Assembly: GCA_003538625.1 (NCBI GenBank)
Contig: DPRR01000007.1
Location: 1 to 64,000, forward strand
Length of the DNA stretch: 64,000 bases
Origin: Ignavibacteriales bacterium
GTDB lineage: Bacteria; Bacteroidota; Ignavibacteria; Ignavibacteriales; Ignavibacteriaceae
Direction of reading: 5' to 3'
In this document: positions 18,269-26,959 of the stretch, in pieces
How the letters are laid out: the number at the start of each line of letters is the position of its first letter
Numbering within the stretch: position 1 is the stretch's first letter
Notes under the pieces: generated by a model
Databases searched by the model: none
Told to the model about the DNA's origin: nothing
Seen by the model: the letters and a program-made list of their open reading frames with translations, nothing else
Position numbers and translations under genes: made by a program

Positions 18269-19293
18269 ATTCCTTTCCTTTCAATTAAAGAATTGTATTC
18301 TCCACGTCGAGCAGCTCGATTGCACATAGCTCGATGATATAAAGCTTGTTGTGCTGCCAATAAGTTGGACTCTTCACCCTGCCAAATCTCCAAAGCAGGT
18401 TGCTGTATGGCTCGGGAAAAAGAAAACGTCAATGCCCAGGGCAGACGCGACTTGAATCTAACGCTCATTTCATTCAAACGTGCCGATGCCAGTTCAGCAG
18501 ATTGGCCACCAGATAAAAAAGCAATACCGGGAACGGAGGCGGGGACGGAGCGTAATAAACATTTCACCGTGGCGTCAGCAACTTCGTCTACCGTTTCTTG
18601 TCTGGGACATTTCAATCCCGGAAGTATCATGTTGGGTTTCAGAATCATGCCCTCGAGAGTCACCCGTTGTGTATAAAGCTGGTTGAAAACTGTTCGCAGG
18701 ACTTTCTCTGTTACCTCGCTGCATTTTTCCAAAGTATGATATCCGTCCATTAGTACTTCCGGCTCGACGATGGGAACAAGTCCCACTTCCTGGCATAGCG
18801 CAGCATATCGGGCCAATGCATGAGCGTTTGCCTCTATACAACCTTGACTGGGAATACCATCACCTATTGCAATCACAGCACGCCACTTGGCAAAACGGGC
18901 ACCCATTTTAAAATATTCTTTTAGTCTTTCGCGCAATCCGTCCAGGCCTTCTGTTATTTTCTCACCAGGATGCCCTGCCATGCTTTTTGCACCGGTATCA
19001 ACCTTAATACCGGGAATGATTCCAGCATCAATGATAATTTTAATAAATGGAGTGCCGTCTTTTTTCTGTTGTCGGATCGTCTCGTCATACAGGATAGCAC
19101 CGCTTATGGATTCACCGAGCCCAGTTGTGGTGACAATCAATTCCCGGTAGGAACGACGGGCTTCTTCTGTTTGGGGGATCCCTAACTTGGCAAATCGTTT
19201 ATTACATGTTGGATTACTTTCATCCATCGCTAACAGACCCTTGTTATCGGCAACCAACATCTTTGCATTGGCTATAAGATCTTGTAATTTCAT
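18265..19293 (-). CDS. Class I fructose-bisphosphate aldolase
   Basis: This enzyme cleaves fructose 1,6-bisphosphate to triose phosphates through a Schiff base. The active-site Lys sits in GMILKPNMI (K219 from the ATG start), with supporting AKWRAV and EPEVL motifs. Length, about 342 residues, is normal for the plant/animal-like class I family, which is less common in bacteria than class II. The ATG at 19293 is preferred over an upstream TTG at 19305. It lies between the ribosome hibernation factor and the SpoIIAA-like gene in the carbon block. With phosphoketolase and acetate kinase it would connect triose phosphates, hexose phosphates and acetyl-phosphate. The base composition is among the most GC-rich of the window. 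Confidence 0.92.
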   Translation of the reverse strand: MKLQDLIANAKMLVADNKGLLAMDESNPTCNKRFAKLGIPQTEEARRSYRELIVTTTGLGESISGAILYDETIRQQKKDGTPFIKIIIDAGIIPGIKVDTGAKSMAGHPGEKITEGLDGLRERLKEYFKMGARFAKWRAVIAIGDGIPSQGCIEANAHALARYAALCQEVGLVPIVEPEVLMDGYHTLEKCSEVTEKVLRTVFNQLYTQRVTLEGMILKPNMILPGLKCPRQETVDEVADATVKCLLRSVPASVPGIAFLSGGQSAELASARLNEMSVRFKSRLPWALTFSFSRAIQQPALEIWQGEESNLLAAQQALYHRAMCNRAARRGEYNSLIERKGI

Positions 19294-19388
19294 TTTTGAT
19301 ACCAATATAATTTTATCATCTACTAATCAATCATCTTCTTTCGCTTACAACTCAGATTACTAATGGTTAGCAGCCATTTTAATACACA

Positions 19389-19757
19389 TCAATTCTCATC
19401 CGGCAATTCTGATTCAGGTGTGGCTCGTTTAGTTTTGCGACTCCTTTGATCGCGTTGACGACCAAGGATACTTTCCATCATACTTATTAATTTATCGATA
19501 GCACCGTCGAGTGCCTCGTTCAAAGTATCAGCATGGTCTGTAACGACGATGGGTTGACGTCTTTCCAGATGCGCTTCTATCATGCAGCGTTTGTCGTTCT
19601 TTCCTTTCTTATCGCCGTCTTCATCTTTCATATGAACTTCCACTTTGGTAATGTGATCGCTCATTCTAATTAATGCGCTCTTAATTGTGCTGCTGAACTT
19701 AGCAATTAGTTCTTCATTTCCCTGGATATTATGCCCGGTATTGATTTGAATATTCAT
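19389..19757 (-). CDS. hpf: Ribosome hibernation promoting factor / RaiA family
   Basis: This is a 122-residue protein from the ATG at 19757, which has AAGGAAAAG upstream; the longer frame reaching 19925 overlaps the phosphoketolase end. The start MNIQINTGHNIQGNEEL and the segment ITKVEVHMKDEDG, then MIEAHLERRQPIVV, match the short HPF/RaiA (sigma-54 modulation) fold. The C-terminal tail is basic and disordered. Family members bind the 30S decoding centre and inactivate ribosomes in stationary phase or hypoxia. Placement between phosphoketolase and aldolase links translation shutdown to the metabolic block, as in mycobacterial and proteobacterial dormancy regulons. Confidence 0.88.
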   Translation of the reverse strand: MNIQINTGHNIQGNEELIAKFSSTIKSALIRMSDHITKVEVHMKDEDGDKKGKNDKRCMIEAHLERRQPIVVTDHADTLNEALDGAIDKLISMMESILGRQRDQRSRKTKRATPESELPDEN

Positions 19758-19815
19758 AGTCTTTTCCTTTTGTGATTGTGTACTTTTATTAGCTGTGCCT
19801 ATTAGCGCTTTTTGT

Positions 19816-22272
19816 TCATTTCGGATTACTCCATTTCCAATTTCTAATTTCCGGCATGTCCTGTCCATATTTGTTAATATATTTTTTGTGATCCAAAAGC
19901 TTATCGCGGAGAAACTGTTTGACATAAGCTGCCCGCGAACCTAAACCCGGTATACGATCAATTACATCGCCGACCAAGTGAAAACGATCCAGCTCATTCA
20001 ATACTACCATATCAAATGGTGTAGTAGTGGTTCCTTCTTCCTTATATCCGCGCACATGAAACCGCTCTTGGTTCGATCTTCGATATGTTAAACGATGGAT
20101 CAGAAGTGGATAACCATGGAATGCAAAGATGACATGTTTGTCCTTTGTAAAGATTGTATCAAAATCCTTATCATTTAGTCCGTGTGGATGCTCGCTCTTC
20201 GGTTGAAGTGTCATAAGATCTACTACGTTTATAACTCTGACTTTAAGATCCGGGAAGTTTTGCCGTAATATTTCAACTGCAGCCAATGTCTCCAGTGTAG
20301 GAACATCACCACAGCATGCCATGACCACATCCGGTTCCTCTCCTTTATCGTTACTTGCCCATTCCCATATACCAAGCCCGGCTGTACAGTGCTTAACTGC
20401 GGAATCTATGTCCATCCATTGAAGTGCGGGCTGTTTGCCTGCGACAATAACATTAACATAGTCGCGGCTGCGCAGGCAATGATCGGTTACCGACAAAAGT
20501 GTATTAGCATCAGGCGGTAAATACACTCGTATAACATCCGCTTTCTTATTAACCACATGGTCAATAAAACCTGGATCTTGATGACTAAAGCCATTATGAT
20601 CCTGACGCCAAACGTGAGATGAAAGTAAAATATTCAATGAAGCAATGGGACTTCGCCAGGGAATATCGTGAGCTACCTTTAGCCACTTTGCGTGCTGGTT
20701 AAACATTGAATCAATTATATGAATGAACGCTTCGTAACATGAGAAAAAGCCGTGCCTGCCTGTAAGCAAATAACCCTCAAGCCAACCCTCACACTGATGT
20801 TCGCTCAACATTTCCATCACACGACCATCCGGTGCAACGTGATCGTCAATAGGAATTATTTCCGCAGTTGAACATCTGTTCGTTACCTCAAACACATCTC
20901 CCCATCTATTCGAAGCAGTTTCGTCCGGGCTAAAGACACGGAAGTTGGTCTGATTAAGTTTCACTACATCGCGGATGAACTTACCCTGAACGCGTGTGGC
21001 TTCTCCTTCTACAGTGCCTGGATTAGTTACTTTTAAAACGTAATTACGGAAATCAGGCATTTTCAATTCTTTAAGAAGAAGTCCTCCATTTGCATGCGGG
21101 TTGGCTCCCATGCGCCGCTCGCCCTTAGGTGCTAACTCGGTAAGTTCAGGAATAAGTCTGCCGCTTTTATCAAATAATTCTTTAGCATTATAGCTTTTCA
21201 TCCATTGTTCAAGAATTTTCAAATGTTCAGGCTTCCTTACAAAGTCTGTAATCGGTACCTGGTGTGATCGGAACGTACCTTCGATTGGCAGCCAATCCAC
21301 AACCTTTGGGCATGTCCATCCTTTTAGTGTGCGGAATACAATCATGGGCCATTTGGGTCGTTCTTTAAAGCCATTACTTCGCGCTTTAGTTTGTATGTCT
21401 TTAATCTCTGCAATTACTGTATCAAGAGTGGCTGCCAGGGCTTGGTGAAGTTTGTCAGGATCGTCTCCCTCAACAAAATATGGTTTGTATCCGTAACCGC
21501 GGAAGAGCTGGTCTAATTCTTCATGACTAATACGCGCTAACACAGTAGGCCCGGCTATCTTGTAGCCGTTCAAATGTAATATCGGAAGTACGGCTCCATC
21601 ACAAGCCGGATTGAGAAATTTGTTAGAGTGCCAACTGGTGGCTAACGGTCCGGTTTCCGATTCTCCATCACCCACGACACATGTAACTATCAGGTCGGGA
21701 TTATCGAACGCTGCGCCATAAGCATGCGACAAAGAATAGCCGAGTTCTCCACCTTCATGAATTGAGCCGGGCGTTTCCGGCGCAACATGACTCGGAATTC
21801 CGCCCGGAAATGAAAATTGTGTGAACAGTTTTTTCATACCTTCTTCATCCTGAGTTATGTCAGGATAAACCTCAGTGTAAGTTCCTTCCAGATAGGTGTT
21901 GGCAACTATTCCGGGTGCACCATGACCCGGACCGATAACATATATCATATTAAGGCCATACATCTTAATAATACGATTGAGGTGAACATAGATAAAATTA
22001 AGTCCGGGAGTAGTTCCAAAATGACCTAGCAGCCGCGGCTTTACATGTTTCAGTTTCAATGGTTTCTTTAATAATGGATTGTCAAACAGATAAATCTGTC
22101 CGACCGACAGATAGTTTGCAGCGCGCCAATAGGCGTTCATCTTTTGCAGAAGTTCTTGAGTCAACGGATTATCCTTTACATACATTTTTTTAGATGTCGC
22201 TACAATGTTTTCTTCAAACCCTTCTTTCACTTTCTTAACTAATTTCTTCTCAGATATTTTTTTTGTTTTCAT
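19816..22272 (-). CDS. xfp: Xylulose-5-phosphate/fructose-6-phosphate phosphoketolase
   Basis: This is a thiamine-diphosphate enzyme of about 818 residues splitting xylulose 5-P or fructose 6-P, with phosphate, into acetyl-phosphate plus glyceraldehyde 3-P or erythrose 4-P. Family motifs visible include GPGHGAPGIVANTYLEG near residue 120, GGIPSHVAPETPGSIHEGGE, the ThDP motif GDGESETGPLATSWHSNKF, and the C-terminal HGYPLLIHRLTYRR. Likely starts are ATG at 22272 or 22278; the longer TTG start at 22290 is less likely. It works with acetate kinase (23220) to make ATP from acetyl-P, and with Zwf, aldolase and Pgm in the same block. No phosphotransacetylase is nearby, so the acetyl-P probably goes mainly to acetate and ATP. 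Confidence 0.93.
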   Translation of the reverse strand: MKTKKISEKKLVKKVKEGFEENIVATSKKMYVKDNPLTQELLQKMNAYWRAANYLSVGQIYLFDNPLLKKPLKLKHVKPRLLGHFGTTPGLNFIYVHLNRIIKMYGLNMIYVIGPGHGAPGIVANTYLEGTYTEVYPDITQDEEGMKKLFTQFSFPGGIPSHVAPETPGSIHEGGELGYSLSHAYGAAFDNPDLIVTCVVGDGESETGPLATSWHSNKFLNPACDGAVLPILHLNGYKIAGPTVLARISHEELDQLFRGYGYKPYFVEGDDPDKLHQALAATLDTVIAEIKDIQTKARSNGFKERPKWPMIVFRTLKGWTCPKVVDWLPIEGTFRSHQVPITDFVRKPEHLKILEQWMKSYNAKELFDKSGRLIPELTELAPKGERRMGANPHANGGLLLKELKMPDFRNYVLKVTNPGTVEGEATRVQGKFIRDVVKLNQTNFRVFSPDETASNRWGDVFEVTNRCSTAEIIPIDDHVAPDGRVMEMLSEHQCEGWLEGYLLTGRHGFFSCYEAFIHIIDSMFNQHAKWLKVAHDIPWRSPIASLNILLSSHVWRQDHNGFSHQDPGFIDHVVNKKADVIRVYLPPDANTLLSVTDHCLRSRDYVNVIVAGKQPALQWMDIDSAVKHCTAGLGIWEWASNDKGEEPDVVMACCGDVPTLETLAAVEILRQNFPDLKVRVINVVDLMTLQPKSEHPHGLNDKDFDTIFTKDKHVIFAFHGYPLLIHRLTYRRSNQERFHVRGYKEEGTTTTPFDMVVLNELDRFHLVGDVIDRIPGLGSRAAYVKQFLRDKLLDHKKYINKYGQDMPEIRNWKWSNPK

Positions 22273-22317
22273 AATCATTAATACTTTCAATGATAAGTTT
22301 TAAATTTGATTAACACT

Positions 22318-23193
22318 TCAGCGCTCCTTCACTAGCAGCGAGTTCGTTTCTGTTTGAGCGGCACACAAGCAGGCTCCGAAGATGAAAATACACCCGCATA
22401 GATAAATCCACAGCAACAATACCATGATTCCGCCAAACGTTCCGTAGACAGCATTCAACGTAGCGAAGTTTCTTAGATAGATTTCGAACAGGCTTTCGCT
22501 CGCTTGTAAAAGAACAGTAGATAACAGAGAGGCGACCCAGACTATAGCAAAGCGGGTAGGTCGGAGCGGTGCGAGCATGTAAAAAACGCTCAGACTAAAA
22601 AAAACCAGAAGTAACGGGATAAAAAAGCTTCCTATGTCATACAGCCAGGATCTTAAATGATTTGTCGCAAAAAACCAATTCTTCGCAATTCTAATCAAAA
22701 CAGGCAATACCATACCCAGCAGAACCATACTTGCAGTGGTGCCGAATAGCACCAAGCTTCTGAGCGGTAGACGCCACCAGCTTTTGTACACCGGGATTTT
22801 CCAGGCCCGGTTTGTAGCTACTACGAGTGTGATGAAACATTGGACGGAAGCCCAAACAAGGATGACAAATGCGATTGCACCTGCTTGCTCGCGCGCATTG
22901 ATAACACCTGTTATGGTATTAAAAATGTAGTTATGCATTTCACCGCTAATCGGGACATAGTTTTCTATGTAAGTAATTATCACTTTTCCTGCCCGATCCC
23001 TGTCAATAAAAGTCGAGGCGATAGTGACAAAGAGGACGATTAAAGGAAACAGCGAGAAAAACATGTTGAATGAGAACGCTCCTGCCCATTGTACTCCATC
23101 AATCCGAAGAAACTTTTTAAACGCAAGACGAAGAATCGTCCAGCCACGGATTATCCCTTTGCTAAAAATGCTAGTACTACTTAAGGGCAACAC
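22318..23193 (-). CDS. YihY/UPF0761-family inner-membrane protein
   Basis: This 291-residue protein has about six membrane helices. It has the YihY (formerly RNase BN) family signature: WAGAFSFNMFFSLFPLIVLFVTIAS at residues 36-60, AIVWVASLLSTVLLQASES and YGTFGGIMVLLLWIYLCG near the end. The true function is unknown; the older RNase BN claim was withdrawn. The start codon is GTG. It lies between acetate kinase (27 bp upstream) and phosphoketolase, apparently in the same operon. Confidence 0.88.
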   Translation of the reverse strand: MLPLSSTSIFSKGIIRGWTILRLAFKKFLRIDGVQWAGAFSFNMFFSLFPLIVLFVTIASTFIDRDRAGKVIITYIENYVPISGEMHNYIFNTITGVINAREQAGAIAFVILVWASVQCFITLVVATNRAWKIPVYKSWWRLPLRSLVLFGTTASMVLLGMVLPVLIRIAKNWFFATNHLRSWLYDIGSFFIPLLLVFFSLSVFYMLAPLRPTRFAIVWVASLLSTVLLQASESLFEIYLRNFATLNAVYGTFGGIMVLLLWIYLCGCIFIFGACLCAAQTETNSLLVKER

Positions 23194-23219
23194 GAATTAA
23201 TCCTTTGTTTTTTTGAGTT

Positions 23220-24452
23220 TTATTTTTGCTCATTATTTTTTCCAGTTGACATAGTATTTGAGAAATCAATGTTGAGTACTCTGCAAACTGTTCTCGCAAT
23301 CATGTATTCCTCGTCTGTGTGAATGACGCGGACAACTACCTGCCCGGTATCTTTTGAAATAACCGGGGCGTTAGCCACGTTTCTTTTTTCTTCAAGGTCG
23401 ATACCAAGGAACCCCAAACCTTCACAAATACGGGAGCGGATAATCGGGCTTTTTTCACCTATGCCGCCTGCAAAAACGAGTGTGTCCAATCCGCCAAGTG
23501 CAGCGGCAAAACCTCCTATCCACTTCTTCGCCTGGTAACAGAACAGCGCCACAGCTTCCGCCGCCCGAATATCATCATTTTCTTTTGCCAGCAGATCCTG
23601 CATGTCTGAACTGGTCTCAGAAATACCGAGGAGACCCGATTCATGATTAATAATTTGATTGAACTGTTTGGGCGTGAGATTCTCCGACTTCATCATGTAC
23701 CATGCAACTCCCGGATCTAAATCACCAGGCCGGGTGCCCATTGTCAGCCCTCCGGCAGGTGTAAAGCCCATACTCGTATCAATACTTTTACCATTGCGAA
23801 CGGCGGCTAAACTCGCACCGTTCCCGAGATGGGCCAGAATTACATGTTCTTTGCTTTCCTTCTCACCGGCGACATTCGCCAGTTCTTCGATAAGATACGA
23901 ATAGGACAAACCGTGGAAACCGTATCTCCGGATTCCCAATGCTTCAAAGCGGCGGGGTATAGGTAAGATTTTGGCAACTCGCGGCATGGTGTGGTGAAAT
24001 GTTGTATCGTAGCATGCGATTTGAGGTATTTTAGGATAACGTTGATGCATCGCTTCGATCAATTCAATCTCGGCAGGCAGATGATCCGTATCGTAAGGAC
24101 TGATGCGGTGTAATTCATCCAGCAATTCTTTTGTGATAAGTTCAGGTTCCGAATGTTTCATACCGAAAACAACTCGATGTCCGATTCCTTTGATCGAAGA
24201 AAAATCAATCTTTCCTTTCAGCCAATCAATCAGAAAATTTGCTGCCGACCTAGTATCGGAGGATTCAAGAATTAGGCTGTCTTTCTGTTTTCCGTCTGAG
24301 TCGCTGAAAGATAAATTTGTACCAAGTAAACCGATACGGTCAACGCTTCCATTAAATATTTTTTTCAGCGACTTGTTCGCCTGATACAGAGCAAACTTGA
24401 TGCTCGAAGAACCGCCATTGATCGTCAGGATATGTGAATTATCTATCTTCAT
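23220..24452 (-). CDS. ackA: Acetate kinase
   Basis: This 410-residue ASKHA-fold enzyme converts acetyl-phosphate and ADP to acetate and ATP. Motifs: LTINGGSSSIKFAL at the N-terminus, GHRVVFGMKHSEP, the catalytic DTTFH.TMP region, AHLGNGASLAAV..GKSIDTSMGFTP and FAGGIGEKSPIIR. Length is normal. It is upstream of phosphoketolase in the same operon, so the pair gives substrate-level ATP from sugar phosphates. The downstream gene order ackA-yihY-xfp-hpf-fba is compact. Confidence 0.94.
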   Translation of the reverse strand: MKIDNSHILTINGGSSSIKFALYQANKSLKKIFNGSVDRIGLLGTNLSFSDSDGKQKDSLILESSDTRSAANFLIDWLKGKIDFSSIKGIGHRVVFGMKHSEPELITKELLDELHRISPYDTDHLPAEIELIEAMHQRYPKIPQIACYDTTFHHTMPRVAKILPIPRRFEALGIRRYGFHGLSYSYLIEELANVAGEKESKEHVILAHLGNGASLAAVRNGKSIDTSMGFTPAGGLTMGTRPGDLDPGVAWYMMKSENLTPKQFNQIINHESGLLGISETSSDMQDLLAKENDDIRAAEAVALFCYQAKKWIGGFAAALGGLDTLVFAGGIGEKSPIIRSRICEGLGFLGIDLEEKRNVANAPVISKDTGQVVVRVIHTDEEYMIARTVCRVLNIDFSNTMSTGKNNEQK

Positions 24453-24503
24453 TTATTAGTCCTTTTTTCTCAGGTTGCGTAAGTTCCGGTGTCCGGCCTT
24501 TTA

Positions 24504-25853
24504 TTAAAAAGCCAACCAGGCTAATAAATAAAAAGAATTATTATCCGATGCATTTCTCCCTGCACCATCATAATTATCACCGGAACCATTAAATTTATTA
24601 TACGCTACATACTGAACAGAAAATTTTGTATTTAACCACGGCAGATAATCAATTTCTGTAATAAATCCTCTGCTGTCTGGTACACCTGTTGAACTTCCTG
24701 AAAATTCTGTGGGGGCGTACAATACTGCATCCCCATCTCCGGTAATTGAAAAATAACCCAATGTAAAACCAAACTGCTGCTGCAAATAATAATTTCCTAC
24801 AATTTTAAATGAATTTAAATTTAGCGACTGACTTAATGATCCATTAGAATTGAATGTTGCATCAAAATTTCTTTTTTCGAGTATAAAACTTGTATGAGCA
24901 GTCAACTGATTATCGCCAAGAGACTTTTCATAATTTATATCAAAACCAAAATCATTATATCTGTCTGTTAATCCAGAAATACCTGCCGGGTACATTTCTG
25001 TTGACATACCAAACGTTCCTATTTCAAAATATTGATCATCAAACTGTTTTTGAAATGCGAGTCGCCAGTAGGGAGCTAACGTTTTAATAATCCCAAAGCT
25101 TGTGTTATCAGGTGGATGAGCACCTCCTTGTTGAGCTGACCTGTAAATACTAAATTCTGCATACAAAAAATTATTCAATAAGGCATAGGCTCCCATTCCT
25201 GCCACACTTTGAGCTAATCCACCCTCTATTAATGTTGAAGCTAATGGAGACGCTGTAACTGAAGAAGAAGCATATGGGAATCCCCATGCAGGAGTACTGT
25301 TCCATAAATCCTGTGCCGTCGGATTGTTATTTACCGTAACTCCGTATAACAAATTTTCGGATCCAAGTTCTGTTTGATTAGCATACCTGAGATCTATGTT
25401 ATCAATACCAAATGCAGCTTCCTGATCATCGTAAGAAACCTGAATAAAACTACCAAGATGGGGAGCAATTTCTCCACCAAAGAATATACTTAGTTGCTGT
25501 GGGAACGACACATTATTGTTTTGAGTTGCCGGCTGCTCTTTTGTTTTGTATGTATATGCAGCCTGGATCATTAATGATACCGGCGGAATTTTTAATAGGT
25601 TGAAATCCACATCATCTTTTTTATCAGTTGTATCGTTGACCTCTATTGTATTTACGCCGATCAAAGTATATCCATTTAACTTAAAAAATCTTCCGAAAGT
25701 ATTTAACTCCGGGAATATTGTATGGCATGAACTACATGGCAAATTTGTTTGATGTGCAAAACTTGGTATGGCTCTATTTTCCTGTGAAAAAATTATTAAT
25801 ATTGAAATTATTATTCCCCATATAATATTTTTTCTGAACTTATGGTTTTTCAT
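24504..25853 (-). CDS. Porin-like outer-membrane beta-barrel with N-terminal heme c site
   Basis: This 449-residue secreted protein has a signal peptide (about 1-29), then a single c-type heme motif at C40-x2-C43-H44 (LPCSSCHTIFPELNTFG), then about 390 residues of amphipathic beta-strands ending in Phe, as in outer-membrane barrels. This combination resembles barrel-fused cytochromes proposed to pass electrons through the outer membrane. The upstream gene, overlapping by 4 nt (ATGA), encodes a soluble monoheme cytochrome that could donate electrons. The terminal acceptor is unknown. No multiheme outer-surface cytochrome lies beside it, though a tetraheme protein is encoded at 57744. Confidence 0.75.
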   Translation of the reverse strand: MKNHKFRKNIIWGIIISILIIFSQENRAIPSFAHQTNLPCSSCHTIFPELNTFGRFFKLNGYTLIGVNTIEVNDTTDKKDDVDFNLLKIPPVSLMIQAAYTYKTKEQPATQNNNVSFPQQLSIFFGGEIAPHLGSFIQVSYDDQEAAFGIDNIDLRYANQTELGSENLLYGVTVNNNPTAQDLWNSTPAWGFPYASSSVTASPLASTLIEGGLAQSVAGMGAYALLNNFLYAEFSIYRSAQQGGAHPPDNTSFGIIKTLAPYWRLAFQKQFDDQYFEIGTFGMSTEMYPAGISGLTDRYNDFGFDINYEKSLGDNQLTAHTSFILEKRNFDATFNSNGSLSQSLNLNSFKIVGNYYLQQQFGFTLGYFSITGDGDAVLYAPTEFSGSSTGVPDSRGFITEIDYLPWLNTKFSVQYVAYNKFNGSGDNYDGAGRNASDNNSFYLLAWLAF

Positions 25854-26290
25854 TTCAGAACTCCGCTATTTTGATTTTCCCTTAGTTGTCTTATATAATC
25901 AACCAGATGCCATCTTTGATTTTCAGAAAGAATAAATTTCCATGGAATCATTACACCACTTGCTCCGTCACTTATATTCAGAAATACTTCACCATCTGAT
26001 CTTTTCGCTATCTCGTCGCTCGTAAGATTATCAGCTTTTGGAATTAAACTTGCACCTGCCGGTCCATTGCCAAGTCCTTCATTACCATGACAGGAAGCAC
26101 AGTTCTGAATAAATATTATTTTCCCATCCAGAGCAGAGCTTATTTTGTCTGTAAATGGATTTTTTAAATTATCTCCTGGTGCGAAAGTTTTCCCTGTTTC
26201 TTTTTTCTGATGATTGTTATTAGCTTCTTCTTGTGCACCTAACGTACTTAAAAAGAACAATGCTATGATTAACACAAAATAATAACGCAT
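25850..26290 (-). CDS. Class I c-type cytochrome
   Basis: This 146-residue periplasmic protein has a signal peptide (about 1-19) and one heme motif C64-x2-C67-H68 (QNCASCHGNEG). A likely axial Met is M114 in SGVMIPW. The pattern is a class I cytochrome c with a helical C-terminus (RWHLVDYIRQLR). Its stop overlaps the start of the heme-bearing barrel (ATGA), so the two are translationally coupled and probably form an electron-transfer pair in the periplasm and outer membrane. Confidence 0.88.
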   Translation of the reverse strand: MRYYFVLIIALFFLSTLGAQEEANNNHQKKETGKTFAPGDNLKNPFTDKISSALDGKIIFIQNCASCHGNEGLGNGPAGASLIPKADNLTSDEIAKRSDGEVFLNISDGASGVMIPWKFILSENQRWHLVDYIRQLRENQNSGVLK

Positions 26291-26304
26291 ATCTTTCTCC
26301 TTTT

Positions 26305-26931
26305 TTATTCTATTATCCTTAGCCTGAATTCAGATAATTTCGCACATGTGGATTTGTAATCTGTGTGAAGAATACTTTTAATTCCTAAACTTTCTGCGAT
26401 ACGGACAAACATCGTTGTATTTTCAATATAGACTATTTGTTTGGTTGATGCTTGGGTTGTATCAAGAGCAAGTTGGAAGATATCAAAGTCAGGCTTTCGT
26501 AAATGCACGTAACATGAGGAAATAAAAAAATCAATTAACTCGTTAAGTTTGAATTTTTTTATTCGGTATGAATTTAATTCCCGTGCTTCGTTGCTGAGAG
26601 CAACAATTTTCAATCCATATTGCGCCTTAAGCTGGCGCATCAACTCGATCATTTCTGGAAACGGTTTCGATTGGTCGAACATGAATTTCCGAAACTGAGC
26701 ATGAGTAAACGAACGCTTCTCATAGAACACAACACGGTTCAGGTATTCTTCAGTGGTAAGCTTGTCCAGCTCGTAAGTGTCAAAAGCCTGGCTGTGCCGG
26801 TTTTCCATTTCTTCTCTATTTAAATTGAATTTCTTTGCCGCCAACTTTCGTGACCTGTGACTCCATCCATCGGTGAGCAGAACTCCGCCGATGTCAACAA
26901 ACAATGTTGTAATTAGAAATTCTCTTTTCAT
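26305..26931 (-). CDS. HAD-superfamily hydrolase with altered motifs
   Basis: This is a 208-residue HAD subfamily IA-like protein from the ATG at 26931, with AAGGTGAT upstream; an ATG at 26946 is possible. Motif I reads FVDIGGVL, where the second Asp of DxD is Gly as in some HAD proteins. Motif II is IVALSNEA. The Lys is in LRKPD. Motif IV reads YIENT, where Asp-Asp is expected. The replaced acidic residues raise doubt about phosphatase activity. It lies between Zwf and cytochrome c, in the same operon direction. It may be a phosphatase for a sugar phosphate of the block or a non-catalytic binding protein. Confidence 0.7.
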   Translation of the reverse strand: MKREFLITTLFVDIGGVLLTDGWSHRSRKLAAKKFNLNREEMENRHSQAFDTYELDKLTTEEYLNRVVFYEKRSFTHAQFRKFMFDQSKPFPEMIELMRQLKAQYGLKIVALSNEARELNSYRIKKFKLNELIDFFISSCYVHLRKPDFDIFQLALDTTQASTKQIVYIENTTMFVRIAESLGIKSILHTDYKSTCAKLSEFRLRIIE

Positions 26932-26959
26932 TTTATCACCTTTCATATTTTTCCACCAG

